Shown here: piece after piece, positions 1-6,780 of the stretch
Layout of the letters: each line of letters begins with the position of its first letter
Position numbering within the stretch: position 1 is the stretch's first letter
From: Gammaproteobacteria bacterium UBA1119
GTDB taxonomy: Bacteria; Pseudomonadota; Gammaproteobacteria; Pseudomonadales; Azotimanducaceae
Assembly: GCA_002313255.1 (NCBI GenBank)
Contig: DCBA01000010.1
Coordinates: 1 to 6,847, forward strand
DNA: 6,847 bases
Direction: 5' to 3'
Made by a program: the position numbers and the translations under genes
Notes under the pieces: model-generated
Told to the model about the DNA's origin: nothing
Seen by the model: only the letters and a program-made list of their open reading frames with translations
Database searches by the model: none

Positions 1-1
1 A

Positions 2-796
2 GAAATCGAGGCCTTTCACCGGCGAGGGTATCACACACCGTTGCGCGTGCTGTCGGCCAAAGAAGCCGTCGCCATACGGCAAAAACTTGAAGTGATTAAT
101 ACCGAATTTGGGCGGGCAGATGTGGCAAACCCTCTCACCGACGCGCATCTAATTTATCGATGGGCATGGGACGTAATTCATGATCCCCGGATTGTCGATC
201 CAGTTAGCGACCTTCTCGGACCCAACGTGCTGCTTTGGTCACTTAATTGGTTCATCAAAGAGCCCTTAGATGAAAAGTTTGTCACTTATCATCAAGATGC
301 AACCTATTGGGGTCTTGAGCCTCACGATGTTGTGACGGCTTGGATTGCGCTTTCGGACGCAGGGCCAGCCACCGGGCCGATGAAATTTGTCCCCGAAAGT
401 CACCGAGGCACATTACGGGATCACACCGACACATTTGAAAAACAAAATCTACTTTCTCGAGGCCAAGCGATCGAACAAGATATTTCCGACAGCGATACAA
501 TTTTAGCACCTCTAAAAGTCGGTGAAATGTCACTTCATCATGTGCGTTTGATCCACGGTTCCGAACCCAACCGTACCCGCGATCGCCGGATAGGCATGGT
601 ACTGCGATACTGTGCCACTCACGTAAAACAGACAAAATTGCGGGACACAGCCGTGTTAGTGCACGGCCTCGATATCTACGATCATTTCGACTTGTTGCCA
701 GCACCAGAAACCGATGCGGGTAACAAAGAACTCGGGCGCCAGAAAGATGCACTTCAACGGATGCAGCGCGCGCTGCACTCCAAAGACTACGAATAG
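2..796 (+). CDS. Phytanoyl-CoA dioxygenase (PhyH) family protein, 5'-truncated by window edge
   Basis: This is a non-haem Fe(II)/2-oxoglutarate-dependent oxygenase of the PhyH family, whose members hydroxylate acyl-CoAs and many other small molecules. The reading frame is open to the left edge. The first visible codons read EIEAFHRRGYHTP, the usual PhyH N-terminal 'F..GY' segment, so the TTG at 41 is not the real start and only a few N-terminal residues are probably missing. Of 264 visible residues, the iron ligands are H97 and D99 (HQD, codons from 290) and the distal H185 (IHGSEPN, codon 554). R196 in RDRRIG is the expected 2-oxoglutarate-binding arginine. The segment between them (WIALSDAGPATGP, then VPESHR) is typical of the fold. 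No signal peptide can be judged. It converges on the second PhyH gene with 30 bp between stop codons. The family is clear; the substrate is unknown. Confidence 0.88.
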   Translation, partial: EIEAFHRRGYHTPLRVLSAKEAVAIRQKLEVINTEFGRADVANPLTDAHLIYRWAWDVIHDPRIVDPVSDLLGPNVLLWSLNWFIKEPLDEKFVTYHQDATYWGLEPHDVVTAWIALSDAGPATGPMKFVPESHRGTLRDHTDTFEKQNLLSRGQAIEQDISDSDTILAPLKVGEMSLHHVRLIHGSEPNRTRDRRIGMVLRYCATHVKQTKLRDTAVLVHGLDIYDHFDLLPAPETDAGNKELGRQKDALQRMQRALHSKDYE

Positions 797-826
797 TCTG
801 CGTCCGTCAAACGAGCGCCGACGGTA

Positions 827-1609
827 CTAATCCGCCGATCTTAGAGCCCGTGCGACTTCTATCTCGAAGTCAACACGGTATCCGTATTCGCGTTGACCGC
901 TGGTAGCTTCGTTCCCCGAAACCCGAATCTGCTGCCAGCGTGCACTGGTATGGCCCTCGGCTTTGTCGACGTTAACAAAGTGAACTCCCACCCCTGCCCG
1001 GGCGCTCGCGCTTGAATTGTCTCCTGTTGCGTGCGGCGTCCCGAAACAAAAAAACGCAACGCCACCTGCTTCCAGTTCACAGTTCAGGGCTCGAGTTTCG
1101 TCGATCTCGGTACGAATGTGGTGATTGGAATCCACGTCTCGTGTGTGCGGAAACATCTCTCGAAACGCCCCGGGAATGACCCTCAGCGTCCCATTTTCAA
1201 CAGTCGCGTCATCAACGGCGATCCACATTGCGACACCGGCCATTGGATTGGTTAGATGAAAGTACGCATTGTCCGTATGCCAATGGGTACCCATTCCTAG
1301 TGTTGCCGGTTTAACGAACATTTGGTCGAGTATTTTCATGATTGGATGGCCTATCAACGCGGCCACGCTCTCGATGACTTTGGGTGCGAATGGAAGTGCT
1401 CTAAACAATGTGCTTCGCTCGTGAAGCGGAATTAGCTGGAGGTTCTGACGCTTCTCGGGATCCGTTGAGACATCCCGTGGCAAACCGCTCAACAGCCACC
1501 GGTCAACTTCCGTTCGGATTGCAGCAACCTCGTTTGGTTCGAAAAATCCATCAACGGTGGTATAACCAAGCTCTGTGAATTGCTGCACCTGGTCGGCGCT
1601 TACCTGCAT
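827..1609 (-). CDS. Phytanoyl-CoA dioxygenase (PhyH) family protein
   Basis: A complete PhyH-family Fe(II)/2-oxoglutarate oxygenase of 260 residues, close to the family's usual size. The start is the ATG at 1609. The protein then opens with MQVSADQVQQFTELGYTTVD, matching the family's N-terminal helix and 'GY' strand, and a purine-rich ribosome site lies just upstream. The frame continues open to 1726, but that extension would overlap the divergent dehydrogenase gene and has no family-like residues. Iron ligands are H111 and D113 (WHTDN) and the distal H193 (TPHATGDN); R204 is the likely 2-oxoglutarate contact. MWIAVDDATVENGTL around residues 128-142 is the characteristic core strand. It is not a recent duplicate of the convergent PhyH gene, because the two differ widely outside the motifs. 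It sits back to back with a short-chain dehydrogenase, which hints at a shared oxidative lipid or acyl-CoA pathway. The substrate cannot be inferred. Confidence 0.9.
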   Translation of the reverse strand: MQVSADQVQQFTELGYTTVDGFFEPNEVAAIRTEVDRWLLSGLPRDVSTDPEKRQNLQLIPLHERSTLFRALPFAPKVIESVAALIGHPIMKILDQMFVKPATLGMGTHWHTDNAYFHLTNPMAGVAMWIAVDDATVENGTLRVIPGAFREMFPHTRDVDSNHHIRTEIDETRALNCELEAGGVAFFCFGTPHATGDNSSASARAGVGVHFVNVDKAEGHTSARWQQIRVSGNEATSGQREYGYRVDFEIEVARALRSAD

Positions 1610-1615
1610 TGGGTA

Positions 1616-1624
1616 TCCCACCCC
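1616..1624 (-). promoter_or_regulatory. Ribosome binding site supporting the start of the second PhyH gene
   Basis: On the minus strand, GGGGTGGGA lies 6 nt upstream of the ATG at 1609. It is a passable Shine-Dalgarno sequence and supports this start over the longer overlapping frame. Part of it lies in a short inverted repeat, TGGGTATCCCA, at 1610-1620. Confidence 0.5.
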
Positions 1625-1648
1625 AGCGATTCGGCTAGAGGATAAACC

Positions 1649-1655
1649 AAGGGGA
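1649..1655 (+). promoter_or_regulatory. Ribosome binding site of the short-chain dehydrogenase gene
   Basis: AAGGGGA lies 5 nt upstream of the ATG at 1661. This is a good Shine-Dalgarno match and fixes the start of the dehydrogenase. Confidence 0.6.
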
Positions 1656-1660
1656 TAAGC

Positions 1661-2545
1661 ATGAGCGAATTTGAAGGAAAGGTAGTCATCGTCACCGGGG
1701 CCGGAGGAGGTATCGGCCGCTGTCACGCAATCGAATTTGCTCAGCGCGGCGCGAAGGTAGTGGTCAACGACCTAGGTGGCAATGTGGATGGAACAGGTGG
1801 CGGCGATGCTGCTGACCGGGTGGTCGCGGATATCGAGGCAATCGGAGGAACAGCCATAGCCAACAAAGCGTCGGTTTCTGATCGCGACGGCGCGAAATCC
1901 ATCGTTGAAGACGCACTTAATGCGTATGGCCGTATCGATATTCTAGTAAATAACGCCGGCATCTTGCGAGACAAAACCTTCAAGAAGATGACTTTGGACG
2001 AATGGGACATAGTGGTAAACGTCCACCTCAACGGGTCCGCTTACGTCACCCATGCCGCTTGGCCATACATGTACGAGCAACGTTACGGCCGCATCGTCTT
2101 CACTAGTTCCGGATCCGGCATTTTCGGCAACTTCGGACAGTCCAATTATGGTGCCGCAAAAATGGGCATGCTTGGTCTTATGAATGTATTGGCGCTCGAG
2201 GGGGCTGCCCGAAATGTCCGCGTGAACTGCCTCGGTCCGGGCGCGGCGACACGGATGACTAATACGGTACCCGGTCGTGACGAAGATCTTGGTGAGCCCG
2301 ATCCTCTTCGGCACCCCGCTCTGGTAAGCCCGGCAGTTCTATTCATGTGTAGCGAAGACGCGCCAAACGGTGCCGTGATCCACGCATCCGGTGGTAACTA
2401 CTCCCAGAGCCATATTGTCGTCAACGAGCCTATCGCGCTCGGCCAAGCAACCACTTACGAAGACCTCGTCCCGCACATTGATAAGCTCATGGATATGTCA
2501 GCCGCCAAACCGAGGGAGCGCCGACAACCGCGACCAAGGCAATAA
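1661..2545 (+). CDS. SDR-family NAD-dependent dehydrogenase, MFE-2/HSD17B4-like (3R)-hydroxyacyl-CoA dehydrogenase type
   Basis: A classical short-chain dehydrogenase/reductase of 294 residues. The cofactor motif is TGAGGGIG (12-19). D37 ends the second strand (VVVNDLGG), which favours NAD over NADP. NNAG is at 97-100 and the catalytic set is N124, S150, Y163 and K167. The stretches VVVNDLGG, NVHLNGSAYVTHAAWP and GIFGNFGQSNYGAAK closely resemble the dehydrogenase domain of peroxisomal multifunctional enzyme type 2. In that enzyme the domain oxidises (3R)-hydroxyacyl-CoA to 3-ketoacyl-CoA. Here the domain stands alone, without the hydratase-2 and SCP2 domains of the animal enzyme. No signal peptide is seen, so it is probably cytoplasmic. 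The last ~14 residues are an unusual basic, proline-rich tail (KPRERRQPRPRQ). It is divergent from the second PhyH gene. Family assignment is firm; the reaction is inferred from resemblance, and another hydroxyl substrate is possible. Confidence 0.9.
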   Translation: MSEFEGKVVIVTGAGGGIGRCHAIEFAQRGAKVVVNDLGGNVDGTGGGDAADRVVADIEAIGGTAIANKASVSDRDGAKSIVEDALNAYGRIDILVNNAGILRDKTFKKMTLDEWDIVVNVHLNGSAYVTHAAWPYMYEQRYGRIVFTSSGSGIFGNFGQSNYGAAKMGMLGLMNVLALEGAARNVRVNCLGPGAATRMTNTVPGRDEDLGEPDPLRHPALVSPAVLFMCSEDAPNGAVIHASGGNYSQSHIVVNEPIALGQATTYEDLVPHIDKLMDMSAAKPRERRQPRPRQ

Positions 2546-2706
2546 ACTCACGATAGACCCGTCGCGAAATTATAGGGCTCGTGGACTGTTTCAATCCTCT
2601 CAGTATCGATGAGGTCGCGCGAATATGCCGAAAAAGCGGGTGTGTCCGTCAGCCAACGAATCGCGAATTGATACGCCGTCGTGCACCGTCGAACGGACTG
2701 CAAAAA

Positions 2707-3393
2707 TTACTGGTCTGACAGAAGCTGAGGACGCGAATAGCGCACTTTTTCAATCAGGAAGTCAACGACCTCCATCATGCGCTCGTTGCTCCCCGCCAAC
2801 TCTCCATCAATACGGTATGTCCCATCGACAATCATGCTGGGAACCCCCTCCACACGATACATCCTAACCAGCGCATCGCCCTGTTGAACACGGCTTCGAA
2901 CGCTGAACGATTTCACCACGCTATCAAACTTTTGCGGGTCGACGCCGGCACTATTCTTGAATATTCGCCTCACTGCGCCGCGATCGCGGAGGTCGAGCCG
3001 ATCAATGTGCATGGCTCGAAAAACGGGCTCGTGGATTTCTTCAAGTACTCCTAGAATCTCTGCCGCGTAGTAAAGTTCCGCGAGTGGCGCCCAGCTCGCG
3101 CCGAAGACCGCCGGTATGCGACGAAAAACCACAGCTTCCCGATCCTTCGCGGCCCATTCGGAGATTAGGGGATCGAACTGATAGCAGTGAATGCATCCAT
3201 ACGAAAAGATTTCGGCGACTTCGATGACTTCGCTGTCACGGGTCTCGACCTGGATAGGAATTCGAACGTAGTGTTTACCCTCTATAAACTTCGGCGTTCC
3301 CAGGAAATTGGCGTCTGGCTCTTGAGCCACGCCCGTGACAGATGACAACGCAACAACGGCAAATACGACTGCCTTGTTCAGAAGTAAATACAT
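2707..3393 (-). CDS. dsbA: Periplasmic thiol:disulfide interchange protein DsbA
   Basis: A 228-residue DsbA-type oxidoreductase that introduces disulfides into exported proteins. Residues 1-23 form a signal peptide: a short start with K7, a hydrophobic run ([12 protein letters not shown]), then GVA before a probable cleavage at residue 23. The thioredoxin-fold active site is [11 protein letters not shown] with cysteines 67 and 70. The helical insert spans roughly residues 75-175, and the cis-proline loop is GVPSM with P185, followed by VDGTYRIDG. It aligns well with Pseudomonas-type DsbA. The usual middle dipeptide Pro-His is Ile-His here, so the redox potential may differ. The ATG at 3393 is chosen because it begins the signal peptide and has GGAG 5 nt upstream; the frame is open to 3858, but that extension runs antisense through engB. 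The gene is divergent from engB and likely uses the promoter at 3448-3456. Confidence 0.94.
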   Translation of the reverse strand: MYLLLNKAVVFAVVALSSVTGVAQEPDANFLGTPKFIEGKHYVRIPIQVETRDSEVIEVAEIFSYGCIHCYQFDPLISEWAAKDREAVVFRRIPAVFGASWAPLAELYYAAEILGVLEEIHEPVFRAMHIDRLDLRDRGAVRRIFKNSAGVDPQKFDSVVKSFSVRSRVQQGDALVRMYRVEGVPSMIVDGTYRIDGELAGSNERMMEVVDFLIEKVRYSRPQLLSDQ

Positions 3394-3398
3394 AGAAA

Positions 3399-3402
3399 CT
3401 CC
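3399..3402 (-). promoter_or_regulatory. Ribosome binding site that decides the dsbA start
   Basis: On the minus strand, GGAG lies 5 nt upstream of the ATG at 3393. It supports this start over in-frame codons further upstream, which would place the signal peptide internally. Confidence 0.6.
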
Positions 3403-3416
3403 ATGACCCAGCGTGG

Positions 3417-3425
3417 TGGTAAAAT
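3417..3425 (+). promoter_or_regulatory. Putative engB promoter, extended -10 (TGGTAAAAT)
   Basis: TGGTAAAAT matches the extended -10 consensus TGnTATAAT with one mismatch in the hexamer (TAAAAT). No good -35 is visible, which is acceptable for extended -10 promoters. The predicted start site is near 3432, giving a leader of about 42 nt before the ATG at 3475. The in-frame upstream start candidates (3403, 3424) would then lie outside the transcript. It faces the dsbA promoter 22 bp away. Confidence 0.45.
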
Positions 3426-3447
3426 GGCAGCACTTTCGCGGCGCGCG

Positions 3448-3456
3448 ATTATAGCA
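3448..3456 (-). promoter_or_regulatory. Putative dsbA promoter, perfect extended -10 (TGCTATAAT)
   Basis: On the minus strand, TGCTATAAT is an exact match to the sigma70 extended -10 consensus TGnTATAAT. The position 17 bp further upstream (ATGTGA) is only a weak -35. The predicted start site is near 3441, giving a leader of about 48 nt before the dsbA ATG at 3393. The element lies inside the predicted engB 5' leader. Confidence 0.6.
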
Positions 3457-3465
3457 ACCGGATTC

Positions 3466-3470
3466 GGGGA
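3466..3470 (+). promoter_or_regulatory. Ribosome binding site of engB
   Basis: GGGGA lies 4 nt upstream of the ATG at 3475. The spacing is a little short. It supports this start, which also gives the N-terminal length expected for the family. Confidence 0.4.
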
Positions 3471-3474
3471 TCAC

Positions 3475-4083
3475 ATGCAGAAGACGCCGCAAATTCAAGC
3501 GAGTTTCCTCACCAGCGCCGATTCGCTTGCGGGCTGCCCTGTTGACAACCTTCCAGAAGTCGCGTTTGCCGGACGATCGAACGCCGGAAAGTCGAGCACC
3601 TTGAATTGCCTTACCCACACTCGAAACCTTGCCCGCGTCAGTAAAACGCCCGGGCGTACCCAACTGATCAACTTTTTCGAGACCAGCCTGGGCGGACGGC
3701 TCGTTGACTTGCCCGGATACGGCTACGCAAAAGCGAGCAAAGCCCGCCAAAAATCCTGGGGGGAGGCCGTCGACGACTATTTGCAGATGCGCGAAAACCT
3801 GAGTGCGGTAGTGCTCGTTATGGATATTCGCCACCCCTTGCAACCATTCGATGTACACATGATTGAGTGGGGAATCGCAACTGAAACGCCGCTACTCGTG
3901 CTACTTAACAAAGCAGACAAGATAAAACAGGGCGCCCGAGTTGCCGTTTCGCGGCAGGTCGATTCAGCATTAGCCAACGCCACGAAAGCTTCGTCGGTCA
4001 CATTTTCTGCAAAAACAGGGTTGGGGTCCGCCAAAGCGATCGAAGCCGTTAGCGGATTTCTGAAGGATCCGCAACGCTTATAG
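3475..4083 (+). CDS. engB: Ribosome biogenesis GTP-binding protein EngB (YihA/YsxC)
   Basis: A 202-residue GTPase of the TrmE-Era-EngA-YihA family, needed for large-subunit ribosome assembly; the E. coli protein has 210 residues. The motifs are in order. G1 is GRSNAGKS (33-40), preceded by EVAFA. The G2 region is [11 protein letters not shown] (T58 or T62). G3 is DLPGYGYA (78-85), G4 is NKAD (145-148) and G5 is FSAKTG (177-182). MDIRHPL (116-122) is a family signature. The ATG at 3475 is chosen because it gives the short N-terminus seen in homologues and has a ribosome site; the open frame from 3403 adds 24 residues without family resemblance. It is a cytosolic protein. The gene is divergent from dsbA and convergent with polA, with only 6 bp between stop codons, so its transcript must end inside or beyond polA antisense sequence. 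Confidence 0.95.
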   Translation: MQKTPQIQASFLTSADSLAGCPVDNLPEVAFAGRSNAGKSSTLNCLTHTRNLARVSKTPGRTQLINFFETSLGGRLVDLPGYGYAKASKARQKSWGEAVDDYLQMRENLSAVVLVMDIRHPLQPFDVHMIEWGIATETPLLVLLNKADKIKQGARVAVSRQVDSALANATKASSVTFSAKTGLGSAKAIEAVSGFLKDPQRL

Positions 4084-4089
4084 CCTCCG

Positions 4090-6774
4090 TCAGTGAGCTT
4101 CATCCCAATTGATGCCAAACCCGGTATCGACGACCAAAGGTACATCTAGCGAGGCGGCATTAGTCATCGTTTCTTCCGCTAATGTAACGAGTTCCGCCAC
4201 ATCTTCCTCGGCAACCTCAAATACCAGCTCGTCATGGACCTGCATAATCATCTTTGCCTTGAGAGGACTTTCTCTAAGGCGTCGGTCAAGAACGAGCATC
4301 GCGCGTTTGATAATGTCTGCCGCCGTGCCCTGCATGGGCGCGTTAATAGCCGTTCGCTCCGCCGCTTGTCTTCTCGGTACATTGCTCGCGTTGATTTCAG
4401 GAAGATACAGCCGCCGGCCAAAAGCAGTTTCGACAAACCCATCTTCCGCTGCCCTGGACCTTATTTGGTCCATGTAGTCTCGGACGCTCGGGTAGCGGTC
4501 GAAATATCGGTCGATGTACTCCTGCGCGACGTTACGCGCGATGCCAAGCTGTCTCCCTAAACCGAACGCGGACATGCCATAGATGAGCCCGAAGTTGATA
4601 GCTTTGGCACTGCGCCGTTGTGCGTCGCTAACCGCGTCGACATCTTCCGCAAAAACTTCGGCTGCGGTGGCTCGATGCACGTCAAGCCCTTGCGCGAAGG
4701 CAGAACAAAGACCCACATCGCCCGAAAGATGCGCCATGATTCGCAATTCAATCTGGGAATAATCCGCAGCGACGAGTTGAAAGCCCTCCGGCGCCACAAA
4801 GGCTTGCCGAATTTTCCGGCCATCTGCGGTACGTATGGGTATGTTCTGCAAATTAGGGTCCGATGACGAAAGTCGCCCCGTTGCAGTAACCGCCTGATGA
4901 TACGAAGTATGTACGCGACCGGTGCACGCATTAATTTGTCCCGGGAGCGCATCCGTATACGTTGATTTCAGCTTTGAGACTGAGCGGTAATCGAGGATAA
5001 CTTGCGGTAATTCAAACTCCTGAGCGAGTTCTTGCAATACCGGTTCAGCCGTCGAACGTTGCCCTTTTTGCGTTTTACGTAACGCCGGAAGGGACAATTT
5101 ATCGTAAAGAATCACTTGTAATTGCTTGGGCGAACCTAAGTTAAATTCTTCGCCTGCGAGTTCGAATGCCTTTGCTTGAAGCAAGACCATCCGGCGAGAC
5201 AGCTCGTTGCTTTGTTCCGCCAACATTGCAGCGTCAATTAACGTGCCGGCCCGTTCCATTTCTGAAAGAACCACCAACAGAGGTAACTCAAGCTCCTCGT
5301 ACACCGGCAGCAACGACGGCTGCGCTTCGAGCTGCGGTCGGAGGACCTGATTGAGCCGCAGCGCAGCATCTGCGCGTTGCGCCGCGAATTGACACGCTGC
5401 TTCAATCCCAACCGCGGACCAGGGGGCTCGTTTAACTCCCTTTCCTACGACGGCATCGAGTGGCGTAAGCAGCATGTCCGAATATTTCGCTGTCAGGTCC
5501 TCGAGCTTATGTCCGCGCGAGCCAACACTGTCGAAGACGTACGACTCAAGCATAGTGTCATTCACGAGGCCTCGAAGCACGACGTTATCTTGCGCAAGTA
5601 CATTGCGTTGGAACTTTAAGTCGTGGCCCGTCTTCGTTAATCGATCGTCCTCGAGTACCGGGCCGAGCTGCGCTAACACAGTGTCTCGGTCTAATTGTTT
5701 CTGCAACTGATGGCCGATCGGAACGTACGCGCCTTGTCCACATTGCGTCGCGATCGCTATACCAATGATTTCCGCAGTCATGTAGTCGCTTGACCCGGTC
5801 ACGATTTCGAGCGCAAAGCCTGGTGCCTCGTTAATCTCGTCAACAAGCCCACTCAAGCCTTCTACCGTATCGATAATTCGGTAATCGCCTGACGCGATCG
5901 TTATTTGCTCCGTTTCTAATGCCCCGTCCAACTCGGCTAACCACGATTTGAATTCGAACCGCTTAAACAAATCCCGGAGCGTCTCCGTGTCTGCAACGGC
6001 CAAATTGAGGTCATCAAGCTCCGTATCGAGCCCTACATCACATTTGATTGTCGCCAACGTGCGAGAAAGCGGCAGTTGCTCAAGATTATCCCGGAGACTT
6101 TCCCCCACTTTGCCCTTTATCGCAGCGGCATTGGCAATCACGCCGTCAAGGTCTCCGTAGCTATCCAACCATTTTGCCGCCGTCTTGGGCCCCACCTTCG
6201 GTACCCCGGGGATGTTGTCCGAGGTGTCCCCCATCAGTGCGAGGTAGTCAATGATTTGTTCCGGCCATACTCCAAATCGTTCCCTGACACCATCACGCTC
6301 GAGATTCGTGTCTGTCATGGTATTAACAAGAGACACGTGTTCATTGACGAGCTGGGCCATGTCCTTATCGGAGGTTGAAATAATCGTCGGCTGCTCAGCC
6401 TGAGTTGCACGAGCAGCCAACGTTCCGATTACGTCATCTGCTTCGACCCCAGGACAGATAAGCAGTGGAAGCCCCATCGCCCGGATAACGTTGTGAATGG
6501 GTTCAATCTGCTCGCGTAAATCGTCTGGCATCGGCGGACGATTGGCTTTGTATTCTGGAAAAAGCTGGTTACGAAAGGTTTTACCACCCGCATCGAAAAC
6601 GACCGCAATGGGGCTGCCCACAAAATCGCTACTCAGCTTACGTAGCATCGAAATGACGCCACGAACGGCACCCGTCGGAGCCCCGGCGCTGGTGCGCAGA
6701 TCGGGAAGTGCATGGTAGGCCCTGAACAGGTAGGAAGAACCATCGACGAGCAGTAACGGTTTGGCATTTGCCAT
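4090..6774 (-). CDS. polA: DNA polymerase I, with degenerate 3'-5' exonuclease site
   Basis: An 894-residue family A polymerase that fills gaps and removes RNA primers in replication and repair. The 5'-nuclease domain (about 1-290) is intact: D11 (LLLVDGSS), D61, E111/D113/D114 (VEADD), D136/D138 (SDKDM) and D183/D186 (GDTSDN). The polymerase domain (about 500-894) is intact: motif A DYSQIELR with D671 and E676, motif B RRSAKAINFGLIYG with K724 and F728, motif C VHDE with D848. The middle domain (about 295-480) aligns with the E. coli proofreading domain but has lost metal ligands. The DTE positions read E323-I-V325, only D406 (NDTMLESY) remains, and the Y497/D501 equivalents are F463 and R467. 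Proofreading is therefore probably absent. The start at 6774 matches the E. coli N-terminus and has a strong ribosome site; the frame is also open upstream to 6843. Confidence 0.96.
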   Translation of the reverse strand: MANAKPLLLVDGSSYLFRAYHALPDLRTSAGAPTGAVRGVISMLRKLSSDFVGSPIAVVFDAGGKTFRNQLFPEYKANRPPMPDDLREQIEPIHNVIRAMGLPLLICPGVEADDVIGTLAARATQAEQPTIISTSDKDMAQLVNEHVSLVNTMTDTNLERDGVRERFGVWPEQIIDYLALMGDTSDNIPGVPKVGPKTAAKWLDSYGDLDGVIANAAAIKGKVGESLRDNLEQLPLSRTLATIKCDVGLDTELDDLNLAVADTETLRDLFKRFEFKSWLAELDGALETEQITIASGDYRIIDTVEGLSGLVDEINEAPGFALEIVTGSSDYMTAEIIGIAIATQCGQGAYVPIGHQLQKQLDRDTVLAQLGPVLEDDRLTKTGHDLKFQRNVLAQDNVVLRGLVNDTMLESYVFDSVGSRGHKLEDLTAKYSDMLLTPLDAVVGKGVKRAPWSAVGIEAACQFAAQRADAALRLNQVLRPQLEAQPSLLPVYEELELPLLVVLSEMERAGTLIDAAMLAEQSNELSRRMVLLQAKAFELAGEEFNLGSPKQLQVILYDKLSLPALRKTQKGQRSTAEPVLQELAQEFELPQVILDYRSVSKLKSTYTDALPGQINACTGRVHTSYHQAVTATGRLSSSDPNLQNIPIRTADGRKIRQAFVAPEGFQLVAADYSQIELRIMAHLSGDVGLCSAFAQGLDVHRATAAEVFAEDVDAVSDAQRRSAKAINFGLIYGMSAFGLGRQLGIARNVAQEYIDRYFDRYPSVRDYMDQIRSRAAEDGFVETAFGRRLYLPEINASNVPRRQAAERTAINAPMQGTAADIIKRAMLVLDRRLRESPLKAKMIMQVHDELVFEVAEEDVAELVTLAEETMTNAASLDVPLVVDTGFGINWDEAH

Positions 6775-6780
6775 GTTAAA

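Noticed and set aside
241..540. AT-rich patches in the first PhyH gene suggesting recent transfer
   Set aside because: By hand count, 241-300 has 21/60 and 481-540 has 23/60 G+C, but neighbouring blocks such as 361-420 and 541-600 have 36/60. The gene as a whole is not clearly different from the window.
282..752. Open frames antisense to the PhyH, dehydrogenase and polA genes (for example 282-752, 1943-2314, 4557-4952)
   Set aside because: They are shadows of well-supported genes; none shows a family motif or a credible ribosome site.
804..824. Possible terminator hairpin CCGTC...GACGG between the two convergent PhyH genes
   Set aside because: Only a 5-bp stem with an 11-nt loop and no T-run on either strand; too weak to call.
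1610..1726. Longer N-terminus for the second PhyH protein, starting at 1726
   Set aside because: It would overlap the start of the divergent dehydrogenase gene, adds residues with no family resemblance, and the ATG at 1609 has a ribosome site and the expected PhyH start.
2546..2706. Convergent gap between the dehydrogenase and dsbA searched for a terminator or small gene
   Set aside because: Only a 4-5 bp stem (2598-2614) without a T-run was found. The open frames entering this gap have no recognisable content and overlap dsbA or the dehydrogenase.
3403..3474. 24-residue N-terminal extension of EngB
   Set aside because: Not family-like, and it lies across the predicted promoter elements of engB and dsbA. 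The ATG at 3475 gives the usual EngB length.
3394..3858. Longer dsbA frame extending upstream to 3858
   Set aside because: The extension is antisense to engB coding sequence and would place a clear signal peptide in the middle of the protein.
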